A stretch of DNA of 7,307 bases from Methanobacteriota archaeon (GCA_002685315.1 NYXJ01000069.1:1-7307), one strand, 5' to 3'. Shown: positions 1 to 6,486, numbered from the stretch's first letter. Made by a program: numbers and translations. Notes: a model not told the origin generated them from the letters alone.

Positions 1-44
1 AAACCTGTTGCAAATACTTGGTATACTCCATCATATAGAAGAAA
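1..44. repeat. Inverted repeat, left arm
   Basis: Bases 1-44 are the reverse complement of 236-279 with one mismatch (T at 27 against the base pairing with 253), i.e. 43 of 44 identical, with a 191-bp loop between the arms. Read on the + strand, this arm encodes the same peptide as the FAD subunit (KPVANTWYTPSYRR, residues 296-309). The mismatch is silent in that frame (ACT versus ACC, Thr) and also silent in the minus-strand signal-peptide ORF (GGA versus GGG, Gly). The match runs exactly to the window edge, so its true length is unknown. Confidence 0.9.
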
Positions 45-182
45 CGGGTTACTGTCATCATCCGCGATATATTTTATCCCTAATTCCCAATTCCCTAATT
101 CAGGTTGCTCTTGCGCAGAACTAATTGTAGCGAAATTCGCAAGTAAAAATAAACTGACGACGATATAGATAACTTTGTTCAT
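1..182 (-). CDS. Exported protein of unknown function, N-terminal fragment (3' end off window)
   Basis: An ATG at 182-180 opens a frame that stays open to the window edge (60 codons). The first ~24 residues form a classical Sec signal peptide: MNK start, hydrophobic core VIYIVVSLFLLANFA, then a small-residue site ISSA before QEQPE, so the product is probably secreted or surface-exposed. The mature part seen is short and acidic (ELGNWELGIKYIADDDSNP). I do not recognise a family. The start lies one base beyond the TGA of the FAD-subunit gene (TGA-T-ATG), which suggests co-transcription and translational coupling. The last ~14 codons (bases 1-44) are an inverted copy of part of the FAD gene, so that end of the reading frame may be a chimera rather than real coding sequence. 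The signal-peptide part (45-182) is the trustworthy portion. Confidence 0.55.
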   Translation of the reverse strand, partial: MNKVIYIVVSLFLLANFATISSAQEQPELGNWELGIKYIADDDSNPFLLYDGVYQVFATG

Positions 183-183
183 A

Positions 184-1164
184 TCACTCACTCATTAACT
201 CCTTACAGGCTCTCTTTGTTAATACCTTCACCATCTTTCTTCTATATGATGGGGTATACCAAGTATTTGCAACAGGTTTTACTGCTTTACGAATTTTTTC
301 TGAAAGTTGTTTGATACTTTCTTCTCCACTCCAATTTTTCACAAATTCCATAGCTAAATCTTCATGATATCCCGGGATAGATTCTAGCCCAGTGGTAGCA
401 ATTCTCAATTTCTCTAATTCCCCTCCCCTTTTCTTCCAGAGTGCCGCAACGCCCGCTTCTGGGAAATCCCAAGATTCTCTTTGACGCAACTTTTGGTAGT
501 CTCCTGACCAACTCGAAATTTCTTCAGGAATAGTGATATGAGTTAGTAACTCTCCCGGTAATAGTTTGTTTTTCTTCATTCCATCCAATTCAAAGAAATC
601 AACAAGATCCATTTCTCTCTTCCCAGATGTTGAAATCAAGTGCACTTTAGCTTCCATACACATCAAAACTGGCGCTAAATCTGCTTGATATGTTGCCACA
701 CATAATGTATTCTGATTTGGAATTACTCTACAGTCTGCTCCGGTGCCGCAATCACACTTGTGACACCAATCTATAGTTTCTCTCCAATCTTCAGTTTGAT
801 TATACCAATAACATCTCGTATCTAGGCAAATATTTCCTCCTACTGTTCCAGATCTTCTAATCATTATGCTAGCAATTGAATTAGCAGATTTTGCTAAGAC
901 AGGATGAGTAAAATCTGATTCCGCTAAGTCCTGCAACCTAACCATCGCACCAATAGTGGTTTCCGTGAGTTCGGTCAATTGTGAAATATTTGCTAAAGAA
1001 ATTACATTCTTTTTTGGATTTAGATGCCATTTATAATTAGGAATTAGGTCTGTACCACCGGAAATCCAATCGAAATCTTCTTTTTTTGATTGTAACTTCT
1101 TAGCAATTTGAATTGCTTCTTCTACACTACTTGGCGTATAAAGTTTGAATGGAGGCATTTTCAT
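184..1164 (-). CDS. FAD-binding subunit of Hcr-type molybdenum hydroxylase, with extra Fe-S loop
   Basis: Electron-transfer subunit of a xanthine dehydrogenase-family enzyme, passing electrons between the [2Fe-2S] subunit and an external carrier through FAD. The N-terminal FAD_binding_5 domain spans about residues 4-175, with SGGTDLIPNYK (35-45) and IGAMVRLQDL (71-80) as FAD-binding signatures and RRSGTVGGN (103-111) leading into the flavin loop. The CO_deh_flav_C domain covers about 180-290. Between them is a Cys-rich insertion (112-160: CLDTRC, then Cys134, 137, 139, 145, 155) like that of HcrB, the beta subunit of 4-hydroxybenzoyl-CoA reductase, which ligates an additional [4Fe-4S] cluster; ordinary xanthine dehydrogenase and CoxM proteins lack it. 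Length (326 aa) fits HcrB. The start ATG overlaps the preceding small ORF's stop (ATGA) and has a strong GGGAGGG Shine-Dalgarno 6 nt upstream; a second ATG at codon 3 is less well spaced. The substrate is not assigned. Confidence 0.93.
   Translation of the reverse strand: MKMPPFKLYTPSSVEEAIQIAKKLQSKKEDFDWISGGTDLIPNYKWHLNPKKNVISLANISQLTELTETTIGAMVRLQDLAESDFTHPVLAKSANSIASIMIRRSGTVGGNICLDTRCYWYNQTEDWRETIDWCHKCDCGTGADCRVIPNQNTLCVATYQADLAPVLMCMEAKVHLISTSGKREMDLVDFFELDGMKKNKLLPGELLTHITIPEEISSWSGDYQKLRQRESWDFPEAGVAALWKKRGGELEKLRIATTGLESIPGYHEDLAMEFVKNWSGEESIKQLSEKIRKAVKPVANTWYTPSYRRKMVKVLTKRACKELMSE
236..279. repeat. Inverted repeat, right arm (inside FAD-subunit gene)
   Basis: Right arm of the pair with 1-44. 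It lies inside the FAD-subunit coding sequence and encodes residues 296-309, near the C-terminus. Because it sits in a normal open frame that continues on both sides, this copy is presumably the original and the edge copy the derived or artefactual one. Confidence 0.9.
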
Positions 1165-1349
1165 TTTAGTCCCTCCCTCTTTCTTCTTTCAGTGTGAACC
1201 CATGCACTTCCTGCCAATCTAGGATTTTCTAGATATTCTTCAGAAGGTATGACAGTTACTTCCCAACTTTCATCAACCTCATCCGGTGGAATTGTTGGGT
1301 CCATGCCAAATAAAGCTCCATTGTGATAAGGTTCAATTTCGGATGACAA
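1161..1349 (-). CDS. Small hypothetical protein between catalytic and FAD subunit genes
   Basis: A 62-codon frame with a TTG start at 1349, ending in a TGA that overlaps the FAD gene's ATG by four bases. The product is hydrophilic and acidic in the middle (DPTIPPDEVDESWEV) with a basic tail (HTERRKREGLK); it has no Cys, no signal peptide and no membrane segment. I recognise no family. The start is uncertain: TTG at 1349 has only a purine-rich lead (AAAGAAAGAAG), whereas the ATG at 1304 would give a 47-aa protein with GGAG about 11 nt upstream. The frame is the same as that of the catalytic subunit and stays open from that gene's TGA (1382-1380), so it could instead be a detached C-terminal extension. 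The tight 3' junction with a good Shine-Dalgarno for the next gene inside it argues that this stretch is translated. Confidence 0.5.
   Translation of the reverse strand: MSSEIEPYHNGALFGMDPTIPPDEVDESWEVTVIPSEEYLENPRLAGSAWVHTERRKREGLK
1171..1177 (-). promoter_or_regulatory. Strong Shine-Dalgarno for the FAD-subunit gene
   Basis: The minus strand reads GGGAGGG, then ACTAAA, then the ATG at 1164. This near-perfect ribosome binding site, 6 nt from the start, lies within the last codons of the upstream small ORF. It fixes the FAD-subunit start at 1164 rather than the ATG two codons later, and is the clearest ribosome binding site in the window. Confidence 0.75.
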
Positions 1350-1379
1350 TCTTCTTTCTTTATCTCTGATTGAATGTTC

Positions 1380-3944
1380 TCATGCTCTTTTCTCAAGGAT
1401 ATCTTGTAATTCTGAATGCTTTAATCTGGGCGATGGTAAATTAGCGGGGTCATCAATTTTCAAATCTCGACATTTTCTTTCTATATTCTTATATAGCCTA
1501 TCCGGAGTAATTGGTAACTCATTCATCCTAACTCCGATTGCATCGTAAACAGCATTGCATACTGCTGGTAAAATAGGCAATAATGGGCCTTCTCCAGCTT
1601 CTTTTGCGCCAAATGGTCCCTCGGGGTCATTTGATTCCACGATAATAGGAGTTACATGTGGCATTTCATGTACACTAGGGATTTTATAATCCAGTAAATC
1701 TGTATTCATTAGATTTCCAGTTCTACCATATCTCATTTCTTCCGAAAGAACTTGTCCCATGCCCATGTGACAAGAGCCTATAATTTGTCCTTTGACTGCT
1801 AGTGGATTAAGCGCTTTCCCACAATCATGAGCTGCCCAAACTTTCTCGACCTTTGTTTGGCCAGTTTCCACATCAACTTTCACTTCTGCTACATATGCCG
1901 AAAATGAATATGCAGGTGCTAAACCTGCAGCTGCACCTTTGTGTGCTCTACCCATTGGAGGTGTTCTATAGGCTCCTGAGGCAACTAACGCTCCTCGATC
2001 TTCCTGAGCTTTGTGCAACGCCTCAAGGTAAGATACACCAATTGCAGGATCATCTTTTCTGAAAATTCTCCTGTCTCCAATAACTAGTTTTTCAATTGGT
2101 GCTTTGGTGATTTCAGAAGTTGCGTCCAATAAATCATTTCTAATTTCCATTGCAGCCGAAATCGCGGCATTTGCATTCATGAATGTTACTCTTGATGAAT
2201 AAGAGCCTAAATCAACTGGAGATGTATCAGTTTCCCTAGATTTTATTCTAATCATATCCAATGGTAATCCTAGAACCTCTGCAACAGATTGGGCCACTAC
2301 AGTATCTGACCCTTGCCCTATATCTGCTGCCCCTGTATGTACTGTTACTCCGCCATCCATATCGATTTTCAAATGAACTGTTGCATGTGGGAACTTGTTT
2401 GGGTCCCAATGTATAGGCAGTCCACTACCTGAAATAAAGAACCCACAACCAATTCCGATACCATGTCCGAGAGGCATTTTTCTGAACTTATCTTTCCATC
2501 CAGATTCTTTCATCACTCTTTCTAAACATTCTCTCATCCCTATACTAGTAACTCTGAATCCAGTAATTGTTGCAGAGTGAGGAGGTAATAAATTTGCTAA
2601 TCTGAAAGATATAGGGTCAACTTGTAATTGTTCGGAAATATCGTCAATACCTACTTCTACTGCGCATCTTGAATTAACAGCGCCATGTCCTCTCATAGCT
2701 CCACTGGCAGGTTTGTTCGTCCACACTCTTGCTCCAGTGTAGTGAAATGCTCCAATTTCATAAGGAGCAGTATGTAGGACTCCATTGTAATATGTAGTTA
2801 CATGTCCAAAAGATGCAAATGCGCCTCCATCGATTAGTGCATCTGTCTCAATTCCACATAGTCTACCTTCTTCGTCAGCATGTAGATTCATTTCAATATG
2901 GGAGGGATGTCTTCCTCTATTTATCCAATAAACTTCCTCTCTATCAAATGTTATTCTAACAGGTCTACCAGATTTACGTGCTAGTATAGATGCACACATT
3001 TCATGTGGAAAAGGATCGGATTTTCCACCAAAACCTCCTCCTACAAAGGTTCGATGTACATTTATCTGATGCATTGGAATTTCTAATACATCCGCTAAAG
3101 CCCTGTGTACGTAATGAGGAACTTGTTGAGGTGTGTAAAGCGTTAATCTTCCTGACGGATCCCAATCAGCAACAACAGCGTGAGGTTCAGTGGCTGCATG
3201 ATTCACTCCATTGAAAAACCAATTTTTTTTATGGCTGGCTACAGCATTTTCCTTCATCGATTTAATATGTCCAAATTCTTGAAATACTCTTTTCTGTATA
3301 TTTGCCTCGCCAATATGATATTCTCCTCTATCATGAATAGGTACCTCTGAATCTCTCAATCCATCTTTCATGTCGTGAATTGAGTCTAGAATTTCATATT
3401 CAATATTAATCAATCTAACTGCTTCTAGGGCAGTAGCTTCATCCTCTGCTGCTACACATGCGATTAGGTCTCCAATGTGCCTAACTCTATCAACTGCCAT
3501 AGCATGTTCATCTTTTGTCACAGGAAGGACTCCAAATTTATTTTTTGCATCATCTCCCGTGGCAATGGAAACGACTCCTGGTAAATTTAATGCATCTGAC
3601 AAGTCTATAGATAAAATTCTTGCATAATGGTACGGTGATCTTACAATTTTACCGATTAGCTCATTTGGTAATCTAATATCGTCGCCATACTTTGCTCTTC
3701 CAGTAACTTTCCAATTACTGTCAACTAAAGATGTAGGTTTGCCAACGACTCTTCCCGTAATCAAATTATCATGTCTATGGTTTCCCCAAAGTTGTTTTTT
3801 CATCCCTCCTTGACTTTCAGGAATCATTTTTTCATCTCTAGGTTCACTGAAAGAGTTTTTACCTCCTGAACCAGGTCTAGAGAAAGAAATTTTCCCTGGT
3901 TGTTGACGGTAACCAACCATCTCATCCTTTTCCTCATCAGACAT
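1380..3944 (-). CDS. Molybdopterin-binding catalytic subunit, 4-hydroxybenzoyl-CoA reductase/xanthine dehydrogenase family
   Basis: Catalytic subunit holding the Mo-molybdopterin cofactor. Numbering is from the upstream ATG at 3950. The aldehyde oxidase/xanthine dehydrogenase a/b hammerhead domain covers about 80-195 (from KVTGRAKYGDDI), followed by Mo-cofactor-binding domains about 250-810. Visible signatures are TEPHAVVADWD (254-264), GGGFGGK (304-310), FDREEVYWINRGRHP (335-349), RGHG (420-423), AADIGQGSDT (541-550) and GAKEAGEGP (781-789), where Glu787 corresponds to the catalytic glutamate of the family. The DREEV..RGRHP and RGHG segments resemble HcrA, and the AYRCSFR active-site loop of CO dehydrogenases is absent. 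An unusual Ser/Gly/charged N-terminal extension of ~65 residues precedes the core, and ~40 extra residues follow it. I place the start at 3944 because GAGGA overlapping the upstream stop lies 6 nt before that ATG, while it abuts the ATG at 3950. The gene follows the [2Fe-2S] subunit almost directly. The substrate is unproven. Confidence 0.94.
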   Translation of the reverse strand: MSDEEKDEMVGYRQQPGKISFSRPGSGGKNSFSEPRDEKMIPESQGGMKKQLWGNHRHDNLITGRVVGKPTSLVDSNWKVTGRAKYGDDIRLPNELIGKIVRSPYHYARILSIDLSDALNLPGVVSIATGDDAKNKFGVLPVTKDEHAMAVDRVRHIGDLIACVAAEDEATALEAVRLINIEYEILDSIHDMKDGLRDSEVPIHDRGEYHIGEANIQKRVFQEFGHIKSMKENAVASHKKNWFFNGVNHAATEPHAVVADWDPSGRLTLYTPQQVPHYVHRALADVLEIPMHQINVHRTFVGGGFGGKSDPFPHEMCASILARKSGRPVRITFDREEVYWINRGRHPSHIEMNLHADEEGRLCGIETDALIDGGAFASFGHVTTYYNGVLHTAPYEIGAFHYTGARVWTNKPASGAMRGHGAVNSRCAVEVGIDDISEQLQVDPISFRLANLLPPHSATITGFRVTSIGMRECLERVMKESGWKDKFRKMPLGHGIGIGCGFFISGSGLPIHWDPNKFPHATVHLKIDMDGGVTVHTGAADIGQGSDTVVAQSVAEVLGLPLDMIRIKSRETDTSPVDLGSYSSRVTFMNANAAISAAMEIRNDLLDATSEITKAPIEKLVIGDRRIFRKDDPAIGVSYLEALHKAQEDRGALVASGAYRTPPMGRAHKGAAAGLAPAYSFSAYVAEVKVDVETGQTKVEKVWAAHDCGKALNPLAVKGQIIGSCHMGMGQVLSEEMRYGRTGNLMNTDLLDYKIPSVHEMPHVTPIIVESNDPEGPFGAKEAGEGPLLPILPAVCNAVYDAIGVRMNELPITPDRLYKNIERKCRDLKIDDPANLPSPRLKHSELQDILEKRA

Positions 3945-3950
3945 TATCAT

Positions 3951-3955
3951 TCCTC
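3951..3955 (-). promoter_or_regulatory. Shine-Dalgarno deciding the catalytic-subunit start
   Basis: On the minus strand TGAGGA follows the last codons of the [2Fe-2S] gene, with TGA being its stop. GAGGA touches the first ATG (3950) directly but stands 6 nt from the next in-frame ATG (3944), a normal spacing. This favours the second ATG and implies coupled translation of the two subunits. Confidence 0.55.
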
Positions 3956-4550
3956 AATTTTCAAATCCCGGATTAGGATTACTTTTTGGTGTAGTAGTAT
4001 TTTCTATTTTATTGCCAGAAACTAATAATTCACTAGCGGCTTTAACCGAATCAACGATTTGTTGATATCCTGTGCATCTACATAGATTCCCTTCTATTGC
4101 ATCCTTAATTTCTAATTCATTAGGAGTAGGGTTTTCTTCTAATAATGAAGAGATTACTACCAAGAAACCGGGTGTACAAAAACCACACTGACTCCCTCCA
4201 TATTCGCTAAACATTTCTTGAATAGGATGTAGGTGGTGTCCGTCAGACAACCCCTCTACTGTAGTAATGTCACTACTCTCGACTTCTTGTGCCAATACTA
4301 AGCAAGACAGTTTAGGTTTTCCATTTACTAATACTGAACAACAACCACATGTCCCCATGTCGCAACCTCTCTTGACTCCAAGGGTGCCTACTTGATCTCT
4401 TAGAACATCTAAAAGAATAGCATTGCTCTCAATATGTTTAGAAATTTCTTTACCATTAACTTTTGCTTTCCAAGGTATTTTTTCAGGGCCAGGAAGCATC
4501 GGTAGACGTATGGCACTCATGTGAACATACACACCACACGGGCTCTCCAT
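3954..4550 (-). CDS. [2Fe-2S] iron-sulfur subunit of the molybdenum hydroxylase
   Basis: Small electron-transfer subunit carrying two [2Fe-2S] clusters between the Mo site and FAD. The plant-type ferredoxin domain has Cys63, Cys68, Cys71 and Cys83 in the C-x4-C-x2-C-x11-C arrangement (GCDMGTCGCC). The C-terminal four-helix [2Fe-2S]-binding domain has CGFC (122-125) and CRC (157-159), with CTPGF and CTGY contexts typical of the family. The core (about 27-175) matches the usual ~155-residue length. An N-terminal tail of ~26 residues and a polar Asn/Pro/Thr C-terminal tail of ~20 are additional. The chosen ATG at 4550 lacks a close Shine-Dalgarno (GAGGA is ~16 nt away), so ATG at 4520 (residue 11) or 4499 (residue 18) is possible. 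The gene lies 27 bp after the regulator gene. Confidence 0.95.
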   Translation of the reverse strand: MESPCGVYVHMSAIRLPMLPGPEKIPWKAKVNGKEISKHIESNAILLDVLRDQVGTLGVKRGCDMGTCGCCSVLVNGKPKLSCLVLAQEVESSDITTVEGLSDGHHLHPIQEMFSEYGGSQCGFCTPGFLVVISSLLEENPTPNELEIKDAIEGNLCRCTGYQQIVDSVKAASELLVSGNKIENTTTPKSNPNPGFEN

Positions 4551-4577
4551 TTGAGTATTCGGATTTTCATCCTCAAC

Positions 4578-5228
4578 TTATTCAAGATCCTTCATTACTT
4601 TATTCATTATTTCGACTTCTGCCCTTCTTATGTGCTCACCATAAGTACTTCTCGCCATATTCATCTCGTCAGCTAGTTGTTTCAAAGTAACACTTCTATC
4701 CATGCTGTAGAATCCTTTTCTAGTAGCATGCTTCAAAACTTCTATCTGTCTTTCAGTCAAAATTGATTCCCAAACACTTCCATTATCTTCCTTTTGAAAG
4801 GTTTGAACCGATATATTGTCAGGAGGTAAAACCATTCTAATGAGCCTGATGAACCTACTTACGGATTTTGATAAGCCAGAAATTCTCAATTCCATACCTT
4901 TTTCTTCTGAAATGCCGTAAGGTGGGTGAATATGTATATTTGATAATTCAATTGCAGAGATTGCTAGTGGATGAGTACACAACAAACTTACTAAAACTCC
5001 ATCCTCATTCTCTTCATGTGTCTCAATTACTTTGAAGTTCTCTAAATCTGAAAAATCATCTATACTTTTTCCTTTTTTTAACTTGATTTCCGCTAACTGA
5101 GTAACACTTTTTTCATTTATTGCCAGATGTCCAAGAATTTCCATCCTTTCACATAAATTAAGAATTTCTGATATTTCTTTTGCACCGTAAAGTGAGATAG
5201 TTTTCCATCTAAGTATCACTTTACGCAT
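4578..5228 (-). CDS. Bat-type (HTH_10) archaeal transcriptional regulator
   Basis: Probable DNA-binding regulator of the adjacent molybdenum hydroxylase genes. The C-terminal ~55 residues (157-210) are an HTH_10 domain, the helix-turn-helix of bacterio-opsin activator-like proteins: LTERQIEVLKHA, then GFYSMDR, LKQLADEMNMARSTYGEHIRRAE, with the expected helix spacing. The N-terminal ~150 residues hold no GAF or PAS signature I recognise. They begin with MRKVILRW, resembling the short beta-strand opening of many archaeal HTH_10 proteins, and may be a ligand-sensing domain. There are no membrane segments. No Shine-Dalgarno precedes the ATG; a short palindrome and an AT-rich box lie in the 43-bp gap upstream, so the gene may have its own promoter with a short leader. 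Location directly ahead of the structural genes supports local control, but whether it activates or represses is not visible. Confidence 0.87.
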   Translation of the reverse strand: MRKVILRWKTISLYGAKEISEILNLCERMEILGHLAINEKSVTQLAEIKLKKGKSIDDFSDLENFKVIETHEENEDGVLVSLLCTHPLAISAIELSNIHIHPPYGISEEKGMELRISGLSKSVSRFIRLIRMVLPPDNISVQTFQKEDNGSVWESILTERQIEVLKHATRKGFYSMDRSVTLKQLADEMNMARSTYGEHIRRAEVEIMNKVMKDLE

Positions 5229-5276
5229 ACTACGTGGAACGTACTTTTGTTATTGAACCCCTCGGTAATTTTTAAT
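5229..5276 (-). promoter_or_regulatory. Possible promoter and operator for the regulator and enzyme genes
   Basis: The 43-bp gap between the protease stop and the regulator start holds two features. TTAAAAATTA (5275-5266) could serve as an archaeal TATA box, overlapping the protease stop codon. TACGT-TCC-ACGTA (5243-5231) is a perfect 5-bp inverted repeat, nearly extendable to 7 bp per arm, ending 2 nt before the ATG. A TATA box at ~5270 would place transcription start near 5245, so the palindrome would sit at the start site, where a repressor or autoregulator could act. No BRE is obvious. Both elements are short enough to arise by chance. Confidence 0.25.
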
Positions 5277-6486
5277 TCCAATACGTTTCACGAATTTCTT
5301 GATTAGTCTCCATGCACAGTGTCACATCAGAAGGCCTTTCAGGTTGTATTAAATTCCCATTCAAATGATTAATCATTGGCTCCACATTAGACTCATTTAC
5401 TACTCCCCAACCAATCTGTGTGCATGGAGCAACTGGAGATACAGGTGTAGTCCCAGAAAGGGGGTCCCAAGTATTGAATGATGGGTACCAGGCGGATAGA
5501 TTTAGCGCATCTCTAATTTGTGCTTGTGAAATATTCATATCGTCTCCATTCACTAAATAACCACTTCTTAGATTAGGGTCTGCTCCTGAAGAGAAATCTC
5601 CCGATTCAGTTCTTAAGTGTTGGATTACCTTCGAAAGAAGCCCTGCAGTTCTTGGTGTTGCAAAAGAGGTACCGCTGGTTTCATGATAGCCATCAATATC
5701 ATCATGATTTGGTAACACTTGAGTCCAATCCGCAGCTATATCTGGATATGAACCACTCATAGTTTCCTTCTGATCATCTCCCTCTTCTGCATATCCTGAG
5801 ATTCCTATGCTCCAGGGCGGTCCTGCCGTCGAATCTTGAACTGCTGGCGAGGGTGAATTGTCTGCAGCACCTGTATGAATTTTCTTTTCTTGTACAACTG
5901 CAATCTCAGTTGCATCTTCTATCCCTGGTACAGGAATTGAACCGATTGGCCCAAAACTAGTACTGATAATATCCACTAATGGTTGGTTAGCAGCCGCTAA
6001 TACTGCAGCGTCACTGAATCCCTCAACAAAGAATATAATGGCATCAGGATTTGCATCCAAAACTGCTCCTGTCACTGCGGTTCCATGACCATCAGAGGGA
6101 TCATCTAGAATTGGTATTTCTGTATTATCATCAGGTGTTGTACCAATAATTTTTGTTCCAGGGAAATAAACTATGTCTGTAGAATTAATATTATCCCAAC
6201 ATGTTTCTTTATCGGCCTCATATCTTTCCTGCCAAGTTCCAGAAAAGGTCAAATCACATGTCATTGTTACTCCCAAACCATCTAGAAGCCATTCAGGATA
6301 AGTCTCATTAGTCCTAAAATGATCATGATATACGTTGATTCCAGTATCTACAGGTGCTACAACAGAATAATTTCTGAATGTATCATCGTCTTCAATCAGA
6401 GTTTCATCTACAGAATCATCAGAGATACACCCGCTGAGTGATGCCGTAATCATTACCAAGACTAATGACAAACTTAGTTGTTTCAT
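5272..6486 (-). CDS. Secreted S8 subtilisin-like serine protease, lipoprotein
   Basis: Predicted extracytoplasmic serine endopeptidase of the S8 (subtilase) family, tethered to the membrane by lipid. Numbering is from the TTG at 6489. The N-terminus (MKQLSLSLVLVMITASLSGC) is a signal peptide ending in a lipobox with Cys21, followed by an acidic linker (SDDSVDETLIEDDD). The catalytic triad is complete: Asp48 in PVDTGIN, His135 in GHGTAVTG and Ser275 in GTSFATP; Asn211 in AADNS is the likely oxyanion-hole residue. Only ~20 residues separate the lipid Cys from the catalytic domain, so no I9-type propeptide is present. Cys78/97 and Cys356/392 could form disulfides. I use the ATG at 6486 rather than the overlapping TTG at 6489. 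It starts 26 bp after XdhC on the same strand, although nothing in the protein links it to molybdenum enzymes. Confidence 0.93.
   Translation of the reverse strand: MKQLSLSLVLVMITASLSGCISDDSVDETLIEDDDTFRNYSVVAPVDTGINVYHDHFRTNETYPEWLLDGLGVTMTCDLTFSGTWQERYEADKETCWDNINSTDIVYFPGTKIIGTTPDDNTEIPILDDPSDGHGTAVTGAVLDANPDAIIFFVEGFSDAAVLAAANQPLVDIISTSFGPIGSIPVPGIEDATEIAVVQEKKIHTGAADNSPSPAVQDSTAGPPWSIGISGYAEEGDDQKETMSGSYPDIAADWTQVLPNHDDIDGYHETSGTSFATPRTAGLLSKVIQHLRTESGDFSSGADPNLRSGYLVNGDDMNISQAQIRDALNLSAWYPSFNTWDPLSGTTPVSPVAPCTQIGWGVVNESNVEPMINHLNGNLIQPERPSDVTLCMETNQEIRETYWN

Noticed and set aside
77..101. Ten-base direct repeat (TCCCTAATTC at 77-86 and 92-101)
   Set aside because: Only two short copies, explained by the repeated codons for Glu-Leu-Gly in the signal-peptide ORF; not a repeat array.
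1..168. Plus-strand open frame from base 1 starting with the FAD-subunit peptide KPVANTWYTPSYRR
   Set aside because: The similarity is fully explained by the inverted repeat at 1-44. After base 44 the + frame shows no similarity to the FAD subunit and the minus strand carries a clear signal peptide, so it is not a second FAD gene end.
1380..1382. Selenocysteine reading of the TGA between catalytic subunit and small ORF
   Set aside because: The catalytic subunit is already past its normal C-terminal end, the context (EKRA-stop-EHS) is not a redox motif, and I saw no hairpin suggestive of an archaeal SECIS.
1853..3214. Plus-strand open frames at 1853-2062, 2395-2580 and 2990-3214
   Set aside because: They lie antisense within the strongly supported catalytic-subunit gene, have no recognisable motifs and no ribosome binding sites, and read as shadows of its codon pattern.
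4463..4690. Plus-strand open frame across the regulator/[2Fe-2S] junction
   Set aside because: Antisense to two well-supported genes; no family signature in the translation.
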